Part shown: positions 53,303 to 62,129 of the stretch, in pieces | Position numbering within the stretch: the stretch's first letter is position 1 | How the letters are laid out: every line of letters starts with the position of its first letter | Origin: Lachnospiraceae bacterium | Lineage (GTDB): Bacteria > Bacillota > Clostridia > Lachnospirales > Lachnospiraceae | Assembly: GCA_017558145.1 (NCBI GenBank) | Contig: JAFYWF010000100.1 | Coordinates: 1 to 64,000 of the forward strand | Length of the DNA: 64,000 bases | Direction: 5' to 3' | Notes under the pieces: model-generated | The model's database searches: none | The model's input: only the letters and a program-made list of their open reading frames with translations | What the model was told of the DNA's origin: nothing | Program-made: the position numbers and the translations under genes

Positions 53303-54259
53303 TTATATAAATCCAAGCCTTCCTAAAATTCTTTTTATTTTAATTATCGTTGCACTCTTATAATATCCTATACGCACTCTTAAATTTAACAATTTAAAAT
53401 ATTGATAATATTCTTTCTTCAAGACTGCTAATACCCTTCCTTCTCTTAAAAAATACTCCATATATGCTCTTCCTATTGCACATTTTATTGCAAAATCATA
53501 CTTATTTCCCGTATCCTGATCTAATTGTATAAGCATATTAAGTACCTTATTCAAATGTATTTTTGCTTTTTCACTGTCTTTCGTTATTATAGATGACCAC
53601 GAACCAATTGTATTTATTCTATATACCCCCATACAATCATTTAAATATATAACGCCTCCTTTTAAAGACATTTTAATTTGATAAGTATAATCAAAGTTTA
53701 TAACGTCTTCAAATGCAAATCTATAACTAGCAACTTCTTTTCTATACATGATGGAACATGTCCCAATATATCCACCACCTTCTGAAATAACTTTACTTGT
53801 TGGTATAATTGTATCCATATTTTCCGGAGCGCAAAATCTTATATCTGTTCCATTCTTTTCAGAGACTACTTTTACGCGATGAACACAACCATCTACCTCT
53901 AAGTTTGTTTCTAAGGCATTGACTTGTTTTTGTAATTTATATTCATCTATCCAATAATCATCGCCTTCGCAAAATGCTATATACTTCCCTCTTGCTTTAG
54001 GAAGCAAAATATCTACTACAATATCGACTCCTTTCGAATATTGATTCTCTACTTGATATATTGGGAAAAAAAAATGTGAATATTTGTTTTCATAATTCTT
54101 TAAAATTTGCGGTGTTTTATCACTTGAGGCATCATCATTAACGATTATTTCATATTTAAAGTCGGTTTTTTGATTTATAAATCCTTCTAATGTATCCTTA
54201 ATATAATTCTCATGATTATATGTCATACATAATATACTCACCAATATTTCATTTGTCAT
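53303..54259 (-). CDS. GT2 family glycosyltransferase
   Basis: 318 residues. The GT-A start VSILCMTYNHENYIKDTLEG (about 7-26), IIVNDDASSDKT, and the FCEGDDYWIDE metal-binding block (about 96-106) are characteristic. No membrane segment. The C-terminal part is helical and basic. It probably adds one sugar of the repeat in the cytoplasm; donor and linkage unknown. Confidence 0.88.
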   Translation of the reverse strand: MTNEILVSILCMTYNHENYIKDTLEGFINQKTDFKYEIIVNDDASSDKTPQILKNYENKYSHFFFPIYQVENQYSKGVDIVVDILLPKARGKYIAFCEGDDYWIDEYKLQKQVNALETNLEVDGCVHRVKVVSEKNGTDIRFCAPENMDTIIPTSKVISEGGGYIGTCSIMYRKEVASYRFAFEDVINFDYTYQIKMSLKGGVIYLNDCMGVYRINTIGSWSSIITKDSEKAKIHLNKVLNMLIQLDQDTGNKYDFAIKCAIGRAYMEYFLREGRVLAVLKKEYYQYFKLLNLRVRIGYYKSATIIKIKRILGRLGFI

Positions 54260-54337
54260 TATTCTATTTCCCTTTTATATTTCTTATCTCCGAATATAAT
54301 AAAATATTTTATTAACTCTATTTTTCTATTATTTTAT

Positions 54338-55228
54338 TTATAAAATAATTTTTTCCCCTAATAAGAAATCCCACTTTTCAGGTTCAAATTTAGCAAAACC
54401 AGCATCTGAATAAAAAGTAAATTCTGAAAAATATATTTCCTCATTTATTATATAAAAATCTGTTCTAATAAATGAAAATCCCCGACTTAACTGTTTGGCC
54501 AAACTCAACATTTCACCTAATAACACAGGTTTTCTTAATAACATATTACTATTAGGATAATTTTGTCTAAAATCTAATTTTTTCCAATCAGTGGTATAAT
54601 AATCAATTGTCTCATTCGGTAATTTATCATTTTGTATTACTTGAATAATATTCGGTTGCCCCTGAAAATTAAAAATTTTATACACGGACAAATTCGTGTT
54701 GTTGCGATCCTCCATATACTTTTCAGCTATAATTTGTGGTTTTGTATGTTTATACGGCCATTCTCTTCCCAACCAATAATAATTATTACGTAAGGATTTT
54801 TCTAATTTATTTTTTGCAAGTTGTTTATTAAATTCATCTTTGTTTCTAACAATCACTATTCCACCTGAATCATGTGTACACTTTAAAACAAATTGTTCTG
54901 GTAATACATCAAAATTTATATCACAAAATCTTTGCCATCTTCCTAATGTTGGAATAATGTACCGTTCTCCGATTATACTTTTTACATATTCTTTTACCTC
55001 ATATTTATCAACCATTATCGCATATTCTGGTTTTCTATCATATATTTTTAACCATTGCATTTTTTCATTAAACGTAATTGGATTATTTAGGTTTAATTTT
55101 TTTTTGAATCTCAAAAAAAACTTAATTTTCAAATATACTTTATCAGGCATCCAATTAAGTAAATGATATCTTGCTAATCTTTCAAAATTTTTCTCAATCC
55201 ATTTAATTACTCTATCTTTTTTTTGCAT
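54338..55228 (-). CDS. TupA-like ATP-grasp protein, copy 1
   Basis: 296 residues. LNNPITFNEKMQWLKIYDR (about 46-64), VDKYEVKEYV (about 72-81), FVLKCTHDSGG (about 112-122), QIIAEKYMED and a C-terminal FSEFTFYSDAGFAKFEPEKW block match the TupA-like ATP-grasp family. TupA is tied to teichuronopeptide synthesis in alkaliphilic Bacillus, where it is thought to link an amino acid to a glycan; homologues in polysaccharide loci may make amide bonds. Related to the protein at 56318-57244. Substrates unknown. Confidence 0.82.
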   Translation of the reverse strand: MQKKDRVIKWIEKNFERLARYHLLNWMPDKVYLKIKFFLRFKKKLNLNNPITFNEKMQWLKIYDRKPEYAIMVDKYEVKEYVKSIIGERYIIPTLGRWQRFCDINFDVLPEQFVLKCTHDSGGIVIVRNKDEFNKQLAKNKLEKSLRNNYYWLGREWPYKHTKPQIIAEKYMEDRNNTNLSVYKIFNFQGQPNIIQVIQNDKLPNETIDYYTTDWKKLDFRQNYPNSNMLLRKPVLLGEMLSLAKQLSRGFSFIRTDFYIINEEIYFSEFTFYSDAGFAKFEPEKWDFLLGEKIIL

Positions 55229-55252
55229 AATATTCGTATACCTTATACATTT

Positions 55253-56317
55253 CTACTCAAAAAGTGTTTCCCAAATTGATACTATTTTGTCTACATTTAT
55301 TTTCTTTCTTATTAATTTTCCTTTATTTCCATAACACTCTCGATTATTGGGATATTCTAATAATTCTATAATAGCATTTGCCATTCCTTGCGTATCTCCC
55401 ACTTTTACTAAAATTCCATTCACATGATCTTCTATAAATTCTCTTGCTCCACCCACCGGACAATCAGTACAAATGCATGGAACTCCTATTGCAAGTGCTT
55501 CTAACATTGCATTTGAAATGCCTTCATAATCAGATGAAGATATATATGCGTAAGCACTCAATAATTCCGAATGTATTTCATCTGTAAATCCTTCAAAAAT
55601 AATCTGCTCACTATATTTTAGCGAATTAGTATACGCCCTTAATTCTTCTTCTTTTATTCCTTTTCCATATATTTTCAATTTCACTTCTGGAAATTTATCA
55701 CAAACAATATTCATTGCTTGTATTAACATTTTATAATTTTTTTGTTCCTCTAATCTTCCAATAGCTACAAATATTTTTTCATCATCGTAATTATATTTTT
55801 CCGGTAAATCATTTGCCAAAGGGTTAGGAATAATTCTAGTATTCTTTAAACCTTCAAAATATTCACTTGCTTCTTTTGTCTGAAACACAACATAATTGGC
55901 TTTTTTATAGAGTATTTGTCTTAATTTGTCCATCGTATTCTTATATTTTTTAAAACTTCTTTTTGGATCACAGCGTTCAGATACTATAACATTTACTCTT
56001 CTTCCAATTGATGCAATTATTGTATACAAATTATACATGCTGATAAAGGATATACAAGTTGCAGTCGCATATTTATTCATAATATGTCGAATATACGTTA
56101 TCTCCAACCATATATTGTGAATTTTATTTTTCCCGATCTTCTCATTCTTTTCAACAATAATTTTTTTATCAAGGTTATACTCTATTACAGCATCCTTTTT
56201 GATTAATGCAAGAACTACTTGATATTTCTTTTTAATCAAAGAATTCATCAAAACTGACAATACTCTCTCTGAACCTCCACCAATCATGGAAGGCATAATT
56301 ACTACAATTGACTTCAT
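55253..56317 (-). CDS. GT4 family glycosyltransferase
   Basis: 354 residues, GT-B fold. N-terminal VVIMPSMIGGGSERVLSVL (about 4-22) with the glycine-rich acceptor loop, VSERCDPKRSFKKY, FVAIGRLEEQKNY (donor domain start, about 190-202), and SSDYEGISNAMLEALAIG (about 270-287) with the E-x7-E pair. No membrane segment. Its stop lies 24 bases before the ATP-grasp copy 1 start, and its start abuts the stop of copy 2. Confidence 0.88.
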   Translation of the reverse strand: MKSIVVIMPSMIGGGSERVLSVLMNSLIKKKYQVVLALIKKDAVIEYNLDKKIIVEKNEKIGKNKIHNIWLEITYIRHIMNKYATATCISFISMYNLYTIIASIGRRVNVIVSERCDPKRSFKKYKNTMDKLRQILYKKANYVVFQTKEASEYFEGLKNTRIIPNPLANDLPEKYNYDDEKIFVAIGRLEEQKNYKMLIQAMNIVCDKFPEVKLKIYGKGIKEEELRAYTNSLKYSEQIIFEGFTDEIHSELLSAYAYISSSDYEGISNAMLEALAIGVPCICTDCPVGGAREFIEDHVNGILVKVGDTQGMANAIIELLEYPNNRECYGNKGKLIRKKINVDKIVSIWETLFE

Positions 56318-57244
56318 CTACTTACTCCTTTTTATGTTATTCAAATTGAAATACTTTCCAAATTTATAATCCCATTCATCCGGCTCAAATGTTGTAAATC
56401 CGCCAAAATGATAAAATGTCATCTCCCCAAACAACACTCTTCCTTGCTCCTCATATAAATCTACTCGAACATGCGGAAAAGCTTTTGACAGTCTCCGTAC
56501 TATTGTAACCATTTCCGAAAAACATCCAGGTTTTTCTAAATTTGGATTATGGTCATGTGCATTTCTTACTGGTAACCAATTCCATTCCATGTCAAAATAA
56601 TCAAACTTCAAATTATCGCTACCACGCTCTGACGCAACAAACAAAAATTTCGGTTCTCCATCAAAACAAAAAAATTTATAATCCTTTATTTGATTACAAT
56701 CATCGCTCTCTATATACCTCTCAGCTACAATTCTAAATGGTAAATTATAATATGCCCACTCTTTTGTTTTTGACGAAAAATGCCTTTTCTTATTCGACAT
56801 TAATACTTTCTTTGCCTTTTTTTGATCAAATGTTTTTTTGTTTTCACAAATTACCACATCTCCACTACCATTTGTTGGCTTTAAAACAAATTTTTCTGGT
56901 AACATTTCAAAATCTATTTCATCAAAATCTTCCCATATACCATAAATTTCATTTAAATATTTTTCTCCAACACACTCTTGAACATACTTCCTAACCTCAT
57001 ACTTATCTGCACATACTTTCATCAGTGGTTCTCGCCAAAAAAGCTTATACCAATTAATTTTTTCCGTAAATGCTTGTGGATTATTCAAATGTAGTTTTCT
57101 TCCAAATGCTAGTCTATAAACAATTTTTATATACCTTTCTTCACTTATCCAATCTAATAATCCTAATCTTTCAAATCCATATATTATTTTTTCAGGATGC
57201 TTAATTACTTTTATTAACACATTTTCCACGCTATCAACCACCAT
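56318..57244 (-). CDS. TupA-like ATP-grasp protein, copy 2
   Basis: 308 residues. LNNPQAFTEKINWYKLFWR, ADKYEVRKYVQE, FVLKPTNGSGDVVI, RIVAERYIES and GEMTFYHFGGFTTFEPDEW give the same motif order as copy 1, with clear sequence divergence, so the two are old paralogues rather than a recent duplication. It starts 1 base after the GT4 stop with no clear ribosome binding site, so translation is probably coupled. It may add an amino acid or amine to the repeat; inferred from TupA only. Confidence 0.82.
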   Translation of the reverse strand: MVVDSVENVLIKVIKHPEKIIYGFERLGLLDWISEERYIKIVYRLAFGRKLHLNNPQAFTEKINWYKLFWREPLMKVCADKYEVRKYVQECVGEKYLNEIYGIWEDFDEIDFEMLPEKFVLKPTNGSGDVVICENKKTFDQKKAKKVLMSNKKRHFSSKTKEWAYYNLPFRIVAERYIESDDCNQIKDYKFFCFDGEPKFLFVASERGSDNLKFDYFDMEWNWLPVRNAHDHNPNLEKPGCFSEMVTIVRRLSKAFPHVRVDLYEEQGRVLFGEMTFYHFGGFTTFEPDEWDYKFGKYFNLNNIKRSK

Positions 57245-57245
57245 A

Positions 57246-58484
57246 TTATACTAACTGACTATAAATATTCATTAATTCTACATAGTGCTTATTTACAGAG
57301 AATCTAGTTTTCAGTTGTTCTAAACTATTGCCACCCATTTTCAATACTTGTTTTTCATCATTTAATCTAACAATAGCAGCAACCAATTCCTGCACATTAC
57401 CTGCTGTAAAAAGATACCCATTATACGAATCTATTACTAACTCAGGTAAACTTCCTATATTACTAGCAATTACAGGTTTCCCATTGCGAAATGCCTCTAA
57501 TGCAGTATTTGGAAGATTATCGTACCAAATAGATGGAATCAATACAAATCTAGAATTTCGAATTATTTCTTCTAACTCCTCTCCTTGCTTGAAACCAACA
57601 AATTCAATATTGCTCAAATTCTTTTCAGCACAATGATCTTTTAATTTAATTGCTTCTTCCGTTGTATCATCACCCATAATTTTCACCTTATGTTCTGGTA
57701 ACATTTCATAAGCTTTTACAACCGTTTCTACACCTTTTTCTTCTGTAATTCTCCCAAAATACAACCCATATTCCCCTACTGACGGTTCTATAATACTTTT
57801 AGTCACTTCCGTAAAAGTAGGAATACATGTAATCTTTTCTTTATCAAACCCATTGTCTATCAATTTCTTTTTTAAAAATTCAGATGGAGTTATAAACATA
57901 TCAACATCTCTATATATATCCATCCAATTATGAATTTTCATAGATAATACTCTTACCATCGATGCAAACAACGAATTTTTTACACATCTTTTTTTAATAC
58001 ACTGGCCATATCCTTTAGTTAAGCACTCTTCACATATTTTCTTATTATATAAAAAATCAAATCTTGGACATAATAGAAAATAATCAGACAGCCTTAATAC
58101 TACTGGCAAACCCATTTGCTTTGCGCCCCGTATTACACTCGGGGATAATTTATTTACAAAGTGAATAATATACACCAAATCAGGATTAACCTCTTTAATT
58201 TCTCTCTGAATAGCTTTTTTCACTTCCAATGAGTATATACTTCTACTTAGCATCTGCCAAATTACTTTTGGTGTTTTCTTGCATTCCTCAAAATAAGTAG
58301 CATCTCTACTTCCTATAGGTTCAACAAAATATTTTGAATATTCTGTTAATACATTTTTATTCGAATGAATTGAAAACGGAATAACTTCATGCCCCTTTTC
58401 CTCTAACACTTTTTTAATGTTAAACATATATCTTTCTGGTCCGCCAGAAACAAAATATCTATAATTTACCAAAAGTATTCTCAT
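57246..58484 (-). CDS. GT4 family glycosyltransferase
   Basis: 412 residues, GT-B fold. VNYRYFVSGGPERYMFNIKK (about 5-24) is the acceptor-site start. A Cys-rich insertion (FDFLYNKKICEECLTKGYG, then CIKKRC, about 140-167) carries four or more Cys that could bind a metal. The donor domain has YFGRITEEKGVET (about 243-255), WYDNLPNTALEAFRNGKPV with the Glu, and later GYLFTAGN. The Cys insert is found in some GT4 enzymes of surface polysaccharide loci. Confidence 0.88.
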   Translation of the reverse strand: MRILLVNYRYFVSGGPERYMFNIKKVLEEKGHEVIPFSIHSNKNVLTEYSKYFVEPIGSRDATYFEECKKTPKVIWQMLSRSIYSLEVKKAIQREIKEVNPDLVYIIHFVNKLSPSVIRGAKQMGLPVVLRLSDYFLLCPRFDFLYNKKICEECLTKGYGQCIKKRCVKNSLFASMVRVLSMKIHNWMDIYRDVDMFITPSEFLKKKLIDNGFDKEKITCIPTFTEVTKSIIEPSVGEYGLYFGRITEEKGVETVVKAYEMLPEHKVKIMGDDTTEEAIKLKDHCAEKNLSNIEFVGFKQGEELEEIIRNSRFVLIPSIWYDNLPNTALEAFRNGKPVIASNIGSLPELVIDSYNGYLFTAGNVQELVAAIVRLNDEKQVLKMGGNSLEQLKTRFSVNKHYVELMNIYSQLV

Positions 58485-58508
58485 TATTTTTCCTCTTATT
58501 GCTTTTTA

Positions 58509-59687
58509 TTATTTATTTGCACCATTGATTTGACTTGCAATATCCGCATCTACAATCTCTTCTCCAGTTCTATCCTTCAACTGTTCCATAGACGCTTCAC
58601 TTAACCCATTATTAACAACTGCACACATATCACATGTACTACATTTGTCAAGTTCTTCCGTAGACACTTTCCCGTCCCTTAAATCACGCACAATTTTATT
58701 TTCGTACATACTATATTTTTTATTTGTCCAAAATTTAAGTTTATGAAATACTACCCACACAGCTGGTTTCCATATATATTTATGCATTGCTGGCGATACC
58801 GAACCAATCATCCAACAATCTCTATCACAACATCTTACTTTACTACGTACTGCTTCTGCCTCACTTGAATTCCACAGTTCGTCCCAACTTCGCTCATTGA
58901 GATTACCCATAACTTCTTTATCTTTAGTTCCATTACATGGCATAACATCTCCATAAGGATCAATAAAGAAAGTATCAAAACTCATATCACATGGTAATAA
59001 TCTTTTTTGTCCATAAATATAATTTATCAATCCATGATTAAAATATGCTCTAAACCACTTCTTCGGACTATTAGATTTTAATAATTCATTTACTAAATCT
59101 TCGAAATGCTTTGCTACCATAGGTCGATCTTTAATAATATTTTTCGCTTCCACAAAATAAAAACTATTGTGTAAAGATGCAGTAGCAAATTCCATATCCA
59201 TCTCATCCGATAACTTGTATAAAGGAACCAAATCCGGAGCATTCTTATCTTGAACTGTCATTCCAAATCCTACATCCTTCATTCCCATTTCTACAAGTTT
59301 TTTGAGCGTTGTATAGCCTCTATTAAATCCATCTTCCAACCCGCGTATCTCATTATTCGTTTGTTCCAATCCTTCAATTGAGATACGAATACCAACCTGT
59401 GGGAATTCTTTACACAAATCAATAATTCTATCTGTAAAGAATCCATTCGTAGAAATTACAATTCTATCACTTTTTTTATATAATTCTCTTACAATATCTT
59501 TTAAATCTGTACGAATAAATGGTTCTCCACCAGTAATATTTGTAAAGTACATTTCTGGTAATTTTTTAATTGTTTCAATAGTTAATTCTTCTTCCGGTCT
59601 GGAAGGCGCTTTATATCTATTACACATAGAACATCTTGCATTACAACGATATGTTACAATGACTGTTCCATTTAATTTCTTACTCAT
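58509..59687 (-). CDS. Radical SAM protein with SPASM-like C-terminus
   Basis: 392 residues. The CNARCSMC motif (Cys15, Cys19, Cys22) binds the [4Fe-4S]-SAM cluster, followed by TNITGGEPF (about 50-58). The C-terminal part has CDMSF, DPYGDVMPCNGT and two further Cys clusters (CCDRDCW and CSTCDMC), as in SPASM proteins that hold auxiliary clusters. It lies inside the polysaccharide operon, between a GT4 and a GT-C-like gene, so its substrate may be a nucleotide- or lipid-linked sugar. No peptide precursor gene was seen nearby. The reaction is unknown. Confidence 0.88.
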   Translation of the reverse strand: MSKKLNGTVIVTYRCNARCSMCNRYKAPSRPEEELTIETIKKLPEMYFTNITGGEPFIRTDLKDIVRELYKKSDRIVISTNGFFTDRIIDLCKEFPQVGIRISIEGLEQTNNEIRGLEDGFNRGYTTLKKLVEMGMKDVGFGMTVQDKNAPDLVPLYKLSDEMDMEFATASLHNSFYFVEAKNIIKDRPMVAKHFEDLVNELLKSNSPKKWFRAYFNHGLINYIYGQKRLLPCDMSFDTFFIDPYGDVMPCNGTKDKEVMGNLNERSWDELWNSSEAEAVRSKVRCCDRDCWMIGSVSPAMHKYIWKPAVWVVFHKLKFWTNKKYSMYENKIVRDLRDGKVSTEELDKCSTCDMCAVVNNGLSEASMEQLKDRTGEEIVDADIASQINGANK

Positions 59688-59704
59688 TTCGTATTCCTCA
59701 TTTA

Positions 59705-61258
59705 TTAATTCATTCTTCTCACACTATCTTTTCCATAATATCTAGCTACCGCATGATTTACCCAATCATTTTCATCCCAAGTCACATCTTGAAAATGTAA
59801 CAATTCTGGTGGATTAGAGAAACCGCTAACTTCAACATTTTTCATATTACTATCATGGAACATTTCTAATCTTAATTGATTTTCTCTTGCATATGTTTCA
59901 GCCTGCCCCGATATAATACACATCATTGCTTCGCTGCCGATGTAAGTATCTCCGTCATTTATGGCTATATGAAGCATAGAAGTTCCTACTAAAAATAGAC
60001 TCATGCCCATGACATAGAGAAACATCTTTTCAGATAGATAACCTTCATTGCAATTCATTCGTTCAATATCCATAGTCTGCTGCAACCAACCTATAATATA
60101 GAACATAACTATCATTAAGATAGTAACAAACACAAAATATGCTGTATCATGTAATCTGCCTGCAAGCATATTTCCTTGTGCATATAGATTCGGTGTATAG
60201 GCTGCGGATGCTACACAATATCCTAAAATCGCTACCACACCCGGATTTGAATAGACAATCTGGCTTTTCTTCACCACGTTCCACATAAAAGGAACTGCCA
60301 AGGCCAAAATCAATACAATCGGAAAACTAAACCATTGTTTTATAGGCATTTCCAAACAGTATATAAAAGATACCACTATTGCCTTGATTGGACTTAATCC
60401 TCCTCCTGCTCCCGCCATTCTCACCTGATTTCCAGGTGCCAACACGCTAATGGCAAAGGCAGTAAGTATTGTTAGCACGGGAATAAATAGTTCTTTTTTT
60501 TCCTTTAACAACTCATTCAGTGTATATTTCTTCTCTTTAATTCCAATAATTAAAGAGAAAATAGTCAGTAATGTTAACCAGATACATCCCTGCAGAGCAG
60601 TGATAAAATTCCCACCACCAACAAAGATTGCCAATACAAACGATAAACTCACTTTTATAAGTTTCTTCTTACCGCACTTTTCTTTCATCATAGATAAGGT
60701 AATCCCCGTAAGCATTAGTAGAAAAGCAAACGCCCATGTATAATTCACTACCCCTGAATGCCAATACAAACCTTCGTTTCCATCAGGCATACACTGAATG
60801 ATTAGAAACAAATAAATAGATCCTATACTCATTACCTGTGTTCGATTTCCGCCTAAATATTTTTCAATCAGTACATGTACGAAATAGAATCCTCCCATTA
60901 AAAGAAGAAGAATACTAATAACAGTAGTAATACCATAATACTGTTCTCCAAAAACTCCCGGTTGTAAGCAAGTCCAAAACATAGACATAAATAACCCGGA
61001 CCATGCCATGTAGGTATACTTAACATATTCCACTGCTTTCTCCAATACTGCTCCTACATTCCCAGTTTCTATCCAGGCATGTCTTAAGGTATAGCTTGCA
61101 GAAAAATCATCCGCCCCCGGATAGTTATATTTTGCCAACATAAGTATTGGAACCAAGCTTATCAAAAAAGCTACCAACATCACTATACTAATCTGTTTTT
61201 CTGTGATTTTCTCTGCCAATTTTTTCATTCTCAATTTACTGTACAATTCCTTTTTCAT
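59705..61258 (-). CDS. Polytopic GT-C-like membrane protein (DUF6056-like)
   Basis: 517 residues, about 12 hydrophobic segments. YNYPGADDFSASYTLRHAW (acidic ADD in the first outward loop), YMAWSGLFMS, GLYWHSGVVNYTWAF, GGGNFITALQG and LAPGNQVRMAG follow the same order as in the protein at 29602-31392. The C-terminal tail ends HAVARYYGKDSVRRMN, matching the tail of the partial gene at 63657. Likely a glycosyltransferase using a polyprenyl-phosphate sugar, inferred. It overlaps the GT11 gene end by 23 bases. Confidence 0.7.
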   Translation of the reverse strand: MKKELYSKLRMKKLAEKITEKQISIVMLVAFLISLVPILMLAKYNYPGADDFSASYTLRHAWIETGNVGAVLEKAVEYVKYTYMAWSGLFMSMFWTCLQPGVFGEQYYGITTVISILLLLMGGFYFVHVLIEKYLGGNRTQVMSIGSIYLFLIIQCMPDGNEGLYWHSGVVNYTWAFAFLLMLTGITLSMMKEKCGKKKLIKVSLSFVLAIFVGGGNFITALQGCIWLTLLTIFSLIIGIKEKKYTLNELLKEKKELFIPVLTILTAFAISVLAPGNQVRMAGAGGGLSPIKAIVVSFIYCLEMPIKQWFSFPIVLILALAVPFMWNVVKKSQIVYSNPGVVAILGYCVASAAYTPNLYAQGNMLAGRLHDTAYFVFVTILMIVMFYIIGWLQQTMDIERMNCNEGYLSEKMFLYVMGMSLFLVGTSMLHIAINDGDTYIGSEAMMCIISGQAETYARENQLRLEMFHDSNMKNVEVSGFSNPPELLHFQDVTWDENDWVNHAVARYYGKDSVRRMN

Positions 61259-62129
61259 CTATAAATATCCAATTCTTCCAAAGCTCTTTCATACGATTTG
61301 GTTCATACCAATCGCAATTATTTCTCTGTTTCAATGGACGAATCATCATCTTTTCTTGATTTTTATTTAATCTTGCCCCCCAAAAACTAAAGGTACTGTT
61401 TGCACAAATATTATGTTTACAACAAGTCATCAAGTACATATCATAGAAGCTGTCTTTTCCATGGTTAATATCTACAATGGTATATTCTTTTCCAACATAC
61501 TTCTTGCTTACATACTCTATATCATCAGAGAAGATGAAAAACTGTGGATTCTCTACACGTTGTTTCACATAATCTATGGCCTTTTCATAATATACTTCTG
61601 TACAAATGTCTCCAAAAATCTCTCTATTTTCCGGATTCAGATAATCTCCCCTGCGAATATGTATGCTGACAGAATTTGACTCTTCCATTTTCTGTGCCAT
61701 TCTCATATTCTCTTCACTTTTTTCCTTAGGAAACTCTAATCTTCCCTGCAAGATTGACAGGATATCCGAATAATATCCTTCACACGCAAAATAGCCCTGC
61801 AACACCTTATTATCCATTGCAAAGATAGCTTCATCATACATTTGATGCTCAAAATATAATTTACTTTCTTTCAGATGTAATTTTTCCAACATCTTAACAG
61901 CCATATTTCTCTTTCCCAAAACAGTTTCCAACTCCTGTTTGGTACAAGCTTCATATTGAATATTCGGAAAGTAATCTAATTCTAAATCTCTTCCGGTTAA
62001 TCTTTCCTTAGTGTCTTTAAACCAACTAAAATCCACTTTGACATCTTTTCCTATGGACTTTAGTTTTTCATATAATGCATACTGCTGTAGCTGATTTCCA
62101 AGTCCACCACTGATTTTTATAATCATCAT
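61236..62129 (-). CDS. GT11 family glycosyltransferase (alpha-1,2-fucosyltransferase-like)
   Basis: 297 residues. IKISGGLGNQLQQYALYEKL (about 4-23) and the donor-binding SIHIRRGDYL (about 154-163) are the GT11 signatures, with FIFSDD, and ANSTFSFWGARLN (about 245-257) near the end. Members transfer fucose, or another sugar in some bacteria, in alpha-1,2 linkage. A GDP-fucose pathway is not in the window. It overlaps the flippase gene by 4 bases. Confidence 0.9.
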   Translation of the reverse strand: MMIIKISGGLGNQLQQYALYEKLKSIGKDVKVDFSWFKDTKERLTGRDLELDYFPNIQYEACTKQELETVLGKRNMAVKMLEKLHLKESKLYFEHQMYDEAIFAMDNKVLQGYFACEGYYSDILSILQGRLEFPKEKSEENMRMAQKMEESNSVSIHIRRGDYLNPENREIFGDICTEVYYEKAIDYVKQRVENPQFFIFSDDIEYVSKKYVGKEYTIVDINHGKDSFYDMYLMTCCKHNICANSTFSFWGARLNKNQEKMMIRPLKQRNNCDWYEPNRMKELWKNWIFIDEKGIVQ

